Source: Taxillus chinensis
Taxonomy: Eukaryota > Streptophyta > Magnoliopsida > Santalales > Loranthaceae
Direction of reading: 5' to 3'
Assembly: GCA_023512835.1 (NCBI GenBank)
Contig: CM042089.1
Span: 52,137,427 to 52,201,426, forward strand
DNA: 64,000 nt
The position numbers and the translations under genes are program-made. The notes below the pieces were generated by a model. The model searched no databases and was not told the origin of the DNA. It worked only from the letters and a program-made list of their open reading frames with translations. Position 1 is the stretch's first letter; the number at the start of each line of letters is the position of its first letter. Of the stretch, positions 21,068-31,001 are shown in pieces.

Positions 21068-22562
21068 TGATAACGTGCATTTTATGCCGTTATTCTAGTG
21101 TTTATTTAGGATGTTAAGAGCATGATTAGAGCCTTATTGCTTCATATATCATATATATTTGCTCTAACCCCTAGGAAGATGCTAGTTGCAAATACATGCG
21201 TTTTTAAGCTGTTTTGGCAGATTTTGGAGCTCACTTTTAACATAGTAGATGACCTCAAACAATTGGCGTGCAAGAACAAAAGTTGCTTAGAATGATGTCC
21301 TCTACCTACCACAGAAATTTCAGAGCATTTGGAGCTGCACGTGAATTCACCCATTTCACGTGCAAGCATATTTTTGCCTCTCAGGCCTCTACAGGATGCA
21401 AGGAAGCTTGGGGAGAAGTTTGAGCTGATTTGGAGGTGCACGTGAATTCACCATATCACGTGCAAATTGGCATGTAGAGATATTTTTGGACGGATCCTAT
21501 CGTTTTTCCATGCTGATCATTTGTTTCTGAAGGCCCATGTCCAAATTGTGGATGGAAGATAGAGATTTTAATGTTTGGAGTGTCACTTATCAAAACTACG
21601 TCGTTTTGATAGATGGGCTAGGGTACACACCTCAAGGCCCATCCAAACTCTATTAATAAAGCCTCCATGCCCCATGCAACTTATCCCTAGACCCCCTACA
21701 CGTTTTTAGAGAGAGAGAGAGACTTTACGACTTGGAGGTTCCTCCTTGACCTAAGAGAGCAGCCGTCGCAGCCATCGCGGATTTTGGAGCCTGAATTTGA
21801 AGCTTTGTTGCGCGCGTGGATTAGAAGAAGATGTTTAGCTTTTCTGCTATGGTTTTGCTTGTAATCATGCGTGAGTAGTTCTTATAATCTAGGGGAGCAA
21901 TGTAGCCCCCTTGTTGCTTTGCTGTGTTTATGAATATTGGGTTTGGATGATTGAGTTTTGCATGTTTTATGAATCTGTTCTTAAGCTCTATCTTTGGATG
22001 TACACCTTGGTATTCTTAGCCCTAGTCTGGGCAGATTGAGATTCATAACTTATTTGTAATTGGTGTGATCATTATCCTTTTGCAAGTATGATTTATTGGC
22101 TTTGCATGTTTGTGTGTTTAGATGGCCATTCTGGCATACAACTCTTAAAAGGACCTCAATGACCATTTGTTGTCCTTGGCTTATGTTTAGCATGTTTTCA
22201 ATCAGACAACCCTAATACCATGAACCAGTAGAGATAACATAGGGAGGTGAAATTGTGACCCTAGATGCTTTTAATCCTTGAATCTTAATCCTAAAATCAG
22301 TTTGTTTTCTTTGTTTATTCAGAAAACCACATAAAAATTAGATCTTTAGTTATAAAAAGAATTCATTTTTGCCAAGACATTTTATAGAACAAGAGTAATT
22401 GGGTGTTTTGATTTGAGAACTAGAGAACTAGGCTAATCCCTGTGGGTTCGACTCCTTGCTTGCTGCTATTCTTGTAGTGCAAACTTAGGGAATTTATTAT
22501 CTTTAAGAGAGATTTAACGACATTAGCTAGCTCTTTTAGAGAGGTTAAAAATCTGTCTATCA
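21068..22562 (+). repeat. Athila-1 3' LTR
   Basis: 1,495 bp, starting TGATAACG and ending CTATCA. The first 550 bases share long blocks with the Tekay LTR in the same transcriptional sense ('AATTGGCGTGCAAGAACAAA', CTCTACCTACCACAGAAATT, GTGCAAGCATATTTTTGC). Four CACGTG motifs occur as two close inverted pairs (21338/21358 and 21439/21457). The next bases, GAACT (22563-22567), are the candidate target duplication; the other copy is outside the window. Confidence 0.92.
21589..21660 (+). promoter_or_regulatory. Athila-1 LTR promoter region with ACGT-core near-palindrome
   Basis: CAAAACTACGTCGTTTTG flanked by AT/AT (21589-21610) lies about 40 bp upstream of a TATA-like CTATTAATAAAG (21648-21659). 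This is the same box and order as in the Tekay LTRs, but single. Confidence 0.55.
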
Positions 22563-22822
22563 GAACTACATGAGCCGGATTACTGAATCTGATGATGAAG
22601 AGGAATGTTCATCAGATTGTGCCTTTGTCGCCAAGATAGAGGTAGACAATGGCCGCACTGCCTCTGAGGAGGATGAGGCAGTAGAAAAAGAAGTAGATCT
22701 GTGGAGGAGCTAGAGCTTGCTACTAAGGAGATCCATAAGAGAGGTTACAGGATAAAGCAGCTCAAGGGAGAGCTCAAGCTAGCCAAGGGAGAGCTTGGTG
22801 AAATCAGAGGTGAGAAGGATAG
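22563..22822 (+). pseudogene. gag: Copia gag fragment, part 1
   Basis: Reads 'NYMSRITESDDEEECSSDC' and an acidic stretch, then a frameshift near 22700 into a Lys/Glu-rich helical segment. This resembles the acidic region after the zinc knuckle of copia gags. It resumes at 24803 after the solo LTR. Confidence 0.65.
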
Positions 22823-23393
22823 TGTAAGGACCCGTACCTTGAGTTAGTCACGATAAGTCACGCTTTGCCTTCCGAGTAGAGTTTTTCTAGATTTTGACCT
22901 AGTGAATGGGCTCAAATGAATTCACGTGCAAAAGGAAAGATGCTTAGAATGATGTCCTCTATCTACCACGAAGTTTCAGGCCAAACGGACGTGTATGTGA
23001 GGTGCACGTGATATGGGTCCAATTCACGTGCAAGTGTGGTTGTCTTCTAAATGATGCAAGGAGGCTAGGGGTGAAGTTTGAGAGCATTTGGAGTCCATTT
23101 GGAGTTGCACGTGAATTGGGAATTCACGTGCAAATTGGCGTGCAACCATATTTTTGCATGGTTCCCTTGGTTTTGACATTCTAATGATCTTTCTCCAAAG
23201 GACCATGTTGAAATTCGAGTATTTTGGCCTATATGGGTGCGGAAAGGTGCTAACTTGTGTGATCAAAACTACGTCGTTTTGATCCTGGGTTTACTTAATC
23301 AAAACTACGTCGTTTTGATGTGGGTAGTGTCTATATAAGGAGGGCTTGAGTTTGAGTTTAGGGTTCTTGTGTTCTTCCTTGCTGCGTCTTGCC

Positions 23394-23434
<41 letters not shown>

Positions 23435-24797
23435 CTCCGGGCTGTTGCCGTGGTGGTTCGCGTCGTGGGGGAGTCGTTTCAGCGTGGAGGTTAGGACAAA
23501 AGCCTGAGGTAGGGATTCATGTCCTTCCAAACTCTCCTCTGTTTTAGGATATTCACCTATATATATATGTAAATCCATATGGGTGTGATCTCCTATATGG
23601 ATGTTGGCCTTCGGTGGCATGTTCGTTGATTTGATGTTGAATTTGGCCTGAGGATTTTCCTGGGTTTGTTTATGCACACTATGTGTTTGATGAAATGTCT
23701 AAGAGGTCTGCACACTATGTGTTTGATAAAATGTCTGTGAGGCCTGCATGCCATGTATTCAATATAATGCCTGTGAGACCTTGTATATGAGTGCTTGATG
23801 ATATACCTGTGTGACTGGTGTGTACCGTGTTTGATTTGTATTTGATTTTTTGCCTATGAGGCTGATGTGTGTGACTGGTATCTGACCATGTTGGTCCTTC
23901 TGAGATAAAGTGTAAATGCTGTGCTGAGTTTACATGTTGAGATGTAATGCTATGTTTGTTCGTTGATCTGTTTGAGACCGAGCTGAGATATGGGCCAGGC
24001 ACAATAGCTGGACCCCTTTGAGATTTGGCCAGGACGTGGTCCTGAGTCTCGGTGTAGCACTCACGACGGTGGGCTAAGTCTACACCCATTCCTGAGGGTA
24101 GATATGGCGCCCGAGGAGGTGGTTGACCATATCTCGACTCGGGTGGAAAATGTTGCATTGGTGTCCATGCAACATTCGCCTGAATGTGGTATGTCATGTC
24201 GCCGTGGTGGCGGGGTGTCCTCTGCCCTTCGGTGCGGGTTCGGGTAAAGAGTGTTTACTTGGGTGATGTTTGCTGCGTTAGCCTTAGGCACAACACGAGC
24301 ACAAGCATACACATATCATGCATGTTGTACAATGGGACGGGTCCGGGGAGACGGGATCCCTACCGAGCCGTGGTTTGCTCACCCCTCCTATAAACCGTTC
24401 TTTTGCAGGGTTTAGCAGCGGTAGGTGAAGGCCGAGGAGCTAGGCCCCCGAGGCCGAAAGCTTTATATTATTTCCTTTGTTGTACTCTGGTTTTATGTGT
24501 TTGGATTTTGGTTTGGTTTTATTGATGGCTTCATAGGGGTTTTTCCCCGACGGGTTGTAATGAACATTTAGTCTTTGAAATGAAATAAAATGAGATGTTG
24601 TTATTCAATTTGTGTTTGTGTGCATGGTTTGGGAACAGGAGCATGCCCCTTGGCATGTTAGCCTGATTGTGCGGGTTTGGGACAAAGACCCGTGCTAGAA
24701 GTCCTTTTAAGGTGCTTGCACCAACCCCTTGTCCCTTCGGGTGCGGGCATGGGCAGTCACTACTCATTTCCAAGTGGAAGGAAATTGGGGCGTGACA
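22823..24797 (+). mobile_element. Tekay-type solo LTR
   Basis: 1,975 bp from TGTAAGGACCCG to GGGGCGTGACA, flanked by perfect GATAG duplications (22818-22822 and 24798-24802). It has the LTR layout of the Tekay elements here: CACGTG words, two ACGT-core near-palindromes, TATA box, GA microsatellite (about 23395-23432), 'GTGTTTGAT...ATG' degenerate repeats and the block around 'TTGCTCACCCCTCCT'. No internal sequence remains, so it is the product of recombination between two LTRs. Confidence 0.93.
23262..23340 (+). promoter_or_regulatory. Solo LTR promoter: two near-palindromes and TATA box
   Basis: Two perfect copies of CAAAACTACGTCGTTTTG in AT flanks (23262-23283 and 23298-23319), then TCTATATAAGG (23330-23340). 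This is the best preserved example of the box pair in the window. Confidence 0.7.
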
Positions 24798-24802
24798 GAT
24801 AG

Positions 24803-25780
24803 GGTGTTGGTGGACTCCAAGGCGTTCTACGAGGAGATTGTCAATCTAAAGCTCAAGTTAAAGGAGCAGATCAAGATTTGTGATGACATCACCACAGAAC
24901 TTACCACTAGAGACACCACAATCCAATTGCTTGAAGAAGAACTGGTAGGCCTTCAACAGAAGATCTCAAAAGACGGAGCCAGTCAAGCCTCAACTTCTGG
25001 CAGCTCCCAGATCAGATCACTCATCACGGCACCAGACGCTTAGAAGAATGGGGCGATACCGCATGTTATGGGAATGGCTGTCAATTCAGATAATCCTATG
25101 AAGGTAGTCAATCCTTTTTCCCATGACAATCCACTGGATGAAATGGAGAGAGTGAATGACGTGATCCCAAACAACATGAAAGGGAAGGGTGGCATAAATG
25201 ATGAGAAGATGGAGAGACATCCGAAGGAGTCCAAGCTCAATGGAGTGACCAAATGCGTTCAAAAATCTGAGCATTCCAAGAATGTGAAGAAATCTAATGC
25301 AAATGTCATTTCTTCAAGTGTTCGGGTGCCCCTTAAGAAAGAAGGTAAACCTGTGAAACCAACCGTCAAGGCCAGTTCTATTTTGAAGAAGATCCCAGTT
25401 CTTCAAAGGGTGAACAACACCAGCTTTCAGGGTCACTGTTACTACTGTGTAGTGTGGGGACACATGGCCAGACTTTGTTGGTGGAGGTATCCGATGCAAA
25501 GTCCTAGAACTGTGATGAAGACATCCACAAGGAACTTGCATCAGAAGGAAAGAAAGAAACCGGTTAGAAGTTTCTGCACTTACTGTCAGAAATAAGGTCA
25601 TGAAAAAACTTCATGTTGGTAGAAGCCAAAGCCCATTACCACAGGCAATAAGTTTGCTGTACTTTCGGACTTGGATGTTTGTGATAATTGCGGGAGTGAA
25701 CGACACAGTGCAAGAAGAGTACTTATTCCTGAGCAGAATAAGAAAAAGGATATTATGAAAGTTCAAGAGAAAGGAAAGTG
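24803..25780 (+). pseudogene. gag: Copia gag fragment, part 2, with zinc knuckles
   Basis: Continues the gag after the solo LTR: a helical 'KLKLKEQIKICDDITTELTT' segment to a stop at 25041, then a basic region, then CCHC-type knuckles CYYCVVWGHMARLC (about 25437-25480) and CTYCQK-stop-GHEKTSC (about 25577-25620), and a degraded third one (CDNCGSERH). The arrangement with several knuckles is seen in large copia gags. In-frame stops make it non-functional. Confidence 0.75.
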
Positions 25781-25879
25781 ATAGCATCTTAGAAGACTAT
25801 GAAGCCTACATCTTAAGGGGAGTGCTTCAAGTCTAAAGTAAAATAGGGAGAGCGCTTTAAGTCTAAAGTAAAACAAGTC

Positions 25880-27342
25880 TACATGGCTAAAGGGAAAGAA
25901 GTGGCTCACATTGCTGAGATTGCATTGAAAGCAGACATCAAGGACAGACAGTGAATCCTTGATAGTGGCTGCTCAGGTCACATGACTGGTGACCTAAAGA
26001 AACTGTCAGATGTAAACAAAGACAAATCTGGCAAAGTAAGGTTTGGCAATGATAGCTCACTGAAGATCAAGGGGCTAGGATCAGCCAAATGGGGAAAGAA
26101 TAAGCTGAAGGATATTCTGCATGTTGAAGGTTTGAAATACAATTTAGCATCTGTCAATCAGATGTGTGATGCAGGTCATGAAGTGACCTTTACTAAAACT
26201 GGTTGTCAGGTGAAAAGAGAAAATGGCAATACAGTAGCAGCTGGAAGAAGGACAGATGGGGACTTGTATGTCATTGATGAAAACAAGACTCATAGCTGTC
26301 ATATTACAAAGGTAGAAGAAAATGAACTCCGACACAGAAGATTGGGACATCTGAATCAGAAGAACATGAAAAGACTTGTAAATTGCAAGTCTATTAGAGA
26401 TCTCCCTGATATTAAAAGAGAAAGAGAGCATGTTTGCTCAGCATGCTTACATGGAAAACAAACCAGATTTCACTACCATGTGAAGGAGTATAGTTCAGAA
26501 GCATCTTTAGACATTGTGCATACAGACTTACGTGGACCAATGAGGAACAAGGGACTCAATGGTGAAAGGTATTTCATTCTATTTGTGGATGATTTCACTG
26601 GAAGAACCTGCATTATGTACTTGAAGCACAAGACAAAAGCTCTGGACTGTTTCAAGAAGTATAGCAGAATGGTTGAAAATGACTGTGGTCGAAAGATAAA
26701 GATTCTGAGATCTGATCAGGGTACTGAGTTTACGAATGAAGCCTTTGAGAGATATCTGAATAAACGTGGAATTAAGCATCAACTGTCAGGAGCAAGAACT
26801 CCACAACAAATGGGGTCATTGAAAGGAAGAATAGAGCTGTCATTGAAATGGGCAGAACTCTTCTGCCGGAAGCTAATCTTCATGCAAGGTTTTGGATAGA
26901 GGCAACAAGAACAATAGTACATCTTCTGAACAGAGTAACATTAAGACCAAGAACATACTGCACACCCTATGAATTATGGTGTGGCAAGAAGTCAATAGCC
27001 AAATACTTCAGAGTATTTGGAAGTCCTTGCTTCGTGAAGATAAAGGAGCAAGGAAGAGGAAAGTTTCATGTCAGATCTGAGGAAGGAACATTCATCGGAT
27101 ACTCATATCAGAAAAAGGGATATAGAGTCTTTCTTCCAAGACTTGGAAAAGTTATAACTTCAAGTGAAGTTAAAGTGGATGAAAATTGGAAGAAGGATGT
27201 AACCGAGGATGAGAATCCAGATTTTGAAGTAGCAGAACCTCAGATGGAAGAAGAGACTGAGCATGAAAATGAAAATAAAGATGAGGACACAGACTCAGAG
27301 AAGTCTAATGAAGAAGAGAAGGAAGAGTCCAACCCTGGATAA
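25880..27342 (+). pseudogene. Copia protease and integrase (broken)
   Basis: Protease active site ILDSGCSGHMT (about 25958) is preceded by a TGA where a Trp codon is usual. GAG-pre-integrase follows with the HHCC zinc site ('ELRHRRLGHLNQKNMKRL' and 'CSACLHGKQTRFHY'). The catalytic core keeps Asp in HTDLRGPM and RSDQGTEF. A one-base loss near 26810, just before the catalytic Glu region, throws the frame; homology resumes in 26848-27342 ('RTLLPEANLHARFWIEA', 'YELWCGKKSIAKYFRVFG', 'GTFIGYSYQKKGYRVF') and ends in an acidic linker typical before copia RT. Confidence 0.9.
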
Positions 27343-28316
27343 AATTCAACCAAAAAGACCAGGAGGACATGGTCCAGTGTGCATGACAAGGATCAGATCC
27401 TTGGTGATCCCCAAGCAGGTGTAACTACCAGAAGAAAGTTTACAAGGACTACTGCCCTGCTCTCTCAGATAGACCCCAAAACAGTTGGAAAAGCAGTAGG
27501 GGATGAAGCTTGGGTCACAGCAATGAATGATGAGTTGGACCAAATTCAAAAGAACAAGACATGGGAGCTGGTTCCTAGACCAAAGAGTAAAAATGTCATC
27601 GGAACAAAGTTGGTGTTCAGAAATAAACTGAATGAAGATGGAAAGGTTATTAGGAACAAGGCTAGACTGGTATGCAAAGGATACTCTCAGATTGAGGGTA
27701 TAGATATTGATGAAACATTTGCACAAGTAGTAAGGTTAGAAATGATTAGGATGTTTCTTGCATTGGCAGCACACAAGTGGAAGTTTATATTGAAGTCTAT
27801 CAAATAGATGTGAAGTCTGCATTTCTGAATGGATTGCTGAAAGAGGAAGTTTATATTGAGCAACCAAATGGAGTACAGATTGCTGATGATGAGACACATG
27901 TATGTAGGTTAAAGAAAGCCTTGTATGGCTTGAAGCAGGCTCCTAGGGCATGGTACAGCCGACTAGATGGGTATCGACAAAAAATGAACTTCAGTAGAGG
28001 AATAGTGGATCATAATTTATATATACTGAATTCAGATAGAGGTCAGCTGGCTACCATAGTCTATGTAGATGACATCATATTCGGAGGTAGTCACTCAGGC
28101 CTGTTATCATTTATCCCATACTTGTGTAAGGAATCTTTATATCACAAAGACAAGTATGCCAAGGAACTATTCAAGTATGGGATAAATGATAGCAGGCCTA
28201 TTGGAACACCAATGCCTACAGGCTGCAAATTACACAAAGATCAGGAAGGCAAGAGTGTAAATCAAAAAGAGTATCGAGGCATGATTGGAAGCCTCCTATA
28301 CATTACAGCCTCCTGA
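27343..28316 (+). pseudogene. Copia reverse transcriptase (frameshifted, internally deleted)
   Basis: RT begins at '[20 protein letters not shown]' and '[19 protein letters not shown]', shifts frame near 27790, and continues with '[20 protein letters not shown]', '[18 protein letters not shown]' and the catalytic YVDDIIFGG (about 28062). After GGSHS the sequence jumps almost directly to '[20 protein letters not shown]', so about 50 residues of the palm/thumb are missing. It ends at '[12 protein letters not shown]', stop. Confidence 0.9.
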
Positions 28317-28890
28317 CCTGATCTCATACAAGTTGTGTGTCAAGCAAGTCGATATCAAGTCGATCCGAAGGAGTCTCACTTGCTGGCAGTCAAGAGAATT
28401 CTTAGATACCTAAATGGTACATTAGAGATGGGGTTATGGTATCCCTCTAAGGATTCAATTGAGTTATAGGCTTACACTGATGCAAACTGGGCTGGAAACA
28501 TAGATGACAGACGATCTACCAGTGGTTGTAGTTTTTATCTGGGCTCCAAGTGTGTTGCATGGTTGAGCCATAAACGAACGGTGTGGCCCGAGCGAACAGC
28601 CGAAGCTGAATATGTGGTGGCACATGCCGCATGTACTCAAGTGGTATGGATGAATACTCCAACTATCGGACTTGGGAGTGAATGTGGAGTTACCTGTCAA
28701 CATTTGGTGTGACAACCGAGTGCAATCGGATATTAGCGGAATCCCGTTCAGCATTCAAAGACCAAGCATATCGACTACCGATACCACTACATCAAAGAAC
28801 AAGTGCAAGACGGAACTGTACAATTGGTGTATGTTCCCACGCAAGAACAAACTGCAGATATTCTCACCAAACCTCTTTCCATTGAGCTAT
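28317..28890 (+). pseudogene. Copia RNase H (broken)
   Basis: Downstream of the RT stop, pieces of copia RNase H are readable in changing frames: a 'YTDANWAGNIDDRRSTSG' block near 28465-28520, 'AEAEYVVAHAACTQ' near 28605, and 'TADILTKPLSIELFDRH' near 28850-28900. The domain order is normal; stops and frameshifts prevent translation. Confidence 0.8.
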
Positions 28891-29104
28891 TTGATAGACA
28901 CCGAAGTGGGCTATCTGTACAGCTACCTCCTCACACGTAAGGCGTCCGTGGGGTTCCCCCCTCTTTCTTTGCAATTGGTTGGCAAAGGGGGAGAAGAGAA
29001 GAGAGTACTGTGTCCAGGGGGAGCACACAGTGGCAGAGTTTAGGGGGAGTGATTCGAAAGGTTTGTGCATCCCGTATGTTGCCAACAATTCCAATGGGGG
29101 AGAT

Positions 29105-29630
29105 TGTTGTTCCCGCGAGGTTGAGTTGTCATTGTTGTTAACATGTTGCAGGAAACGGAATCCGCAAGCTCAAAGGTCTAGGTCGAAGATCCGTACTTGG
29201 TTGGATAACTTCGTAGAGTGATCTCATAGAGTGAGCTCGTAGAGGGAGTCTACCTATGTACATTTTGATTCAAAGGTCGTAGATCAGAAGGTTGTAGATC
29301 AAAAGACTCGAAGGTCAAAGACTCGTAGGACGTAGACTGACAGACCATGAGGCTCATAGCATCCTCAAAGGACCATAGGGTCGAAGCCTCGAAGGGACAC
29401 AGGGTCGTAGGGTCGTAGACTCAAGGTGCAGATAGATGCAGAGCCACGTCTCGCAGGTTCGAAGCTAAGACTCATAGAGTCGTAGCTCGTAGGGTCGTAG
29501 ACTGAAGCTCGCAGGGTCGTAGGACTTGTTGCACAAACCCGGAAGTATCTACTAGCCAAGGCAGAATGCGATTGTCGACTCGAAGACTCGTAGAGCTTAA
29601 AAGCTCGTATTCCCATATCAGGATAAACAA
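29105..29630 (+). repeat. Copia 3' LTR with TCGTAG-type minisatellite
   Basis: Starts TGTTGTTCCCGC immediately after the purine tract. From about 29215 it is dominated by imperfect repeats of TCGTAGGGTCGTAGACT/TCGAAG words. The right end is unclear (TATCA at 29620 or AAACA at 29629), since no clean inverted terminus or target duplication is visible before Ogre sequence begins near 29640. Confidence 0.7.
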
Positions 29631-29639
29631 ATAACTCTT

Positions 29640-31001
29640 CTCCATTTGTATTTGTGAAACCTTCTCCAGTCGTCCTTCAGTAACAATACTAGCCAGATTA
29701 TTGGAGTGTTCTAAGAGAGGTTTACTGTTCACATTATCCCAGTTATTGCGGAAAAATCTAACCAATTTGCATCTTTCAAAGCCTGGACCTTCCTTTCGAA
29801 TGCTATTTAGTTTTCGATATCATGTCCAGCTCCACCGGCATGATATTCGCATTTGGCATCCGACTTATACCAGGTCGCGGGAGGAGACTTTATGTCTCCC
29901 AAGGGTATAGAGAATACCAACCTTGCTTTTAAAAGCTTGGTGTATAGTTCTACATATGTCATTGGAATCGGATTAAAAACTTGTTGTGGTCGATAACGAG
30001 CCAAATTTGACCCTCCATGCTAGGTTTGGGCCCTTGGTTGCTCTTGTCCTTGGAATGGGGCTCTCGATCCTTCTAGAGTTGACGCCCTTGGTTGCTCTTG
30101 GTATGGTGCTCTTGGATGAAATGGACATGGTGCTATTGGATATGGAAACGACACCCCTCCTTGTGGCAAGTATGACATGAATTGGGGAGCCGGTGCAGGT
30201 GTAGCATAGGCAGCTACTAGTGATCCTCTGTAGTACCCTAGTGCTTGGTAGAATATCGGTTACATTGGCGGGTTCGATTGGTATACCAGGTTGGTCTCAC
30301 TTTCTTTCTTCTTTGCTGGTGGTTGAAACCTTTTTGATGCCTCTGCCACATCACCCTTTAGCTTTCCTCCTTTAATGCAACTTTCAATACGTTCCCTAAA
30401 TGTGACTAGGTCCGTAAAACTACTAGAGACATTACCAATCAACATCTCATAGTATATGCCTTTGAGCGTGTTGATGAATAGAGTAGTGAGTTCTTTTTCT
30501 GTAAGGGGAGGTTGGACCTCCACTACAGTCTCTCTCCATCTCCTTGCATAATCCTTGAAGCTTTCTTTGGACCCCTTTCCTAATGATTGCAGGGTTAGCC
30601 AGTCTAGCGCAAGCTCAATGACATGTTTGTATTGTGCTAAAAAGGATGCGGCTAATTCCTTCCAAGTCTTGATATGGTTGCTATCCAACTGAAAGTACTA
30701 GCGGAGGGATGCCCTAGTTAGGCTTTCCTAGAAACAATGCATGAGGAGCTTGTCTTCACCTGTATAGGCTGCCATCTTCTAACAATATATGGCTAGGTGT
30801 GTCCTCGGACACCGGGTCTCATTAAACTTCTTGAACTCCGGCATTTTGAATTTTGGTGGCAGCACCACTCCAGGGACTAAGCATAAGTCTTGTGGGCTGG
30901 TCATGTCATAGTTGTCGAGGCCTTCTATGGCTTTTAATCTTTTGTCCGATCGTCCGAGAGCGGGGGACTCAATTTTTTCCTTAGGAGCTAGGGATCCCAA
31001 G
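29640..31001 (-). pseudogene. gag: Ogre gag, main part (broken)
   Basis: Reads from 31001 with 'GSLAPKEKIE', 'LCLVPGVVLPPKFKMPEF', 'HIKTWKELAASFLAQYKHV', 'QSLGKGSKESFKDYARRWRE' and 'FINTLKGIYYEMLIGNVSS', the diagnostic Ogre/Tat gag domain. A Pro/Gln/Tyr-rich region follows, then 'FNPIPMTYVELYTKLLKARL' and a degraded Cys/His site (CEYHAGGAGHD, where CxYHxGxxGH is usual). Stops occur at about 30779, 30690 and 30259. It ends near 29640 where copia LTR sequence starts. The N-terminal piece is at 45584-45735 on the other side of Athila-2. Confidence 0.88.

Larger units (their letters stand above)
1081..22562 (+). mobile_element. Athila-1: Athila-lineage Ty3/gypsy element, nested and degenerate
   Basis: Order on the plus strand: 5' LTR remnant (1081-1536), tRNA-Asp-type primer site, gag, protease, RT, RNase H, integrase, a spacer, a 770-codon cassette (transposon-protein-like plus C48 peptidase), a long 3' untranslated part, purine tract and 3' LTR (21068-22562). 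The Athila assignment rests on the DLGAS protease, the 'CKAITLRSGK' gag motif, the FMDDFSVFG RT motif and the tRNA-Asp primer site. A 9.2-kb Tekay element sits inside pol. The LTR ends are TGATA...TATCA. The right flank is copia gag, so Athila-1 inserted into the plus-strand copia element; its left flank is outside the window, so the target duplication cannot be checked. All reading frames are broken. Confidence 0.9.
22563..29630 (+). mobile_element. Plus-strand Ty1/copia element (host of Athila-1), 3' part
   Basis: Copia order PR-INT-RT-RNase H on the plus strand, preceded by gag pieces and followed by a purine tract (AATGGGGGAGAT, 29093-29104) and 3' LTR. Its 5' part lies beyond Athila-1, outside the window. 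It is interrupted by a Tekay-type solo LTR at 22823-24797. All domains carry stops or frameshifts, and RT has lost a segment. It is the oldest layer of the left nest. Lineage within copia is not resolved. Confidence 0.88.

Noticed and set aside
22823..24797. Full-length Tekay element
   Set aside because: There is one LTR only; both ends and target duplications are present with no internal region.
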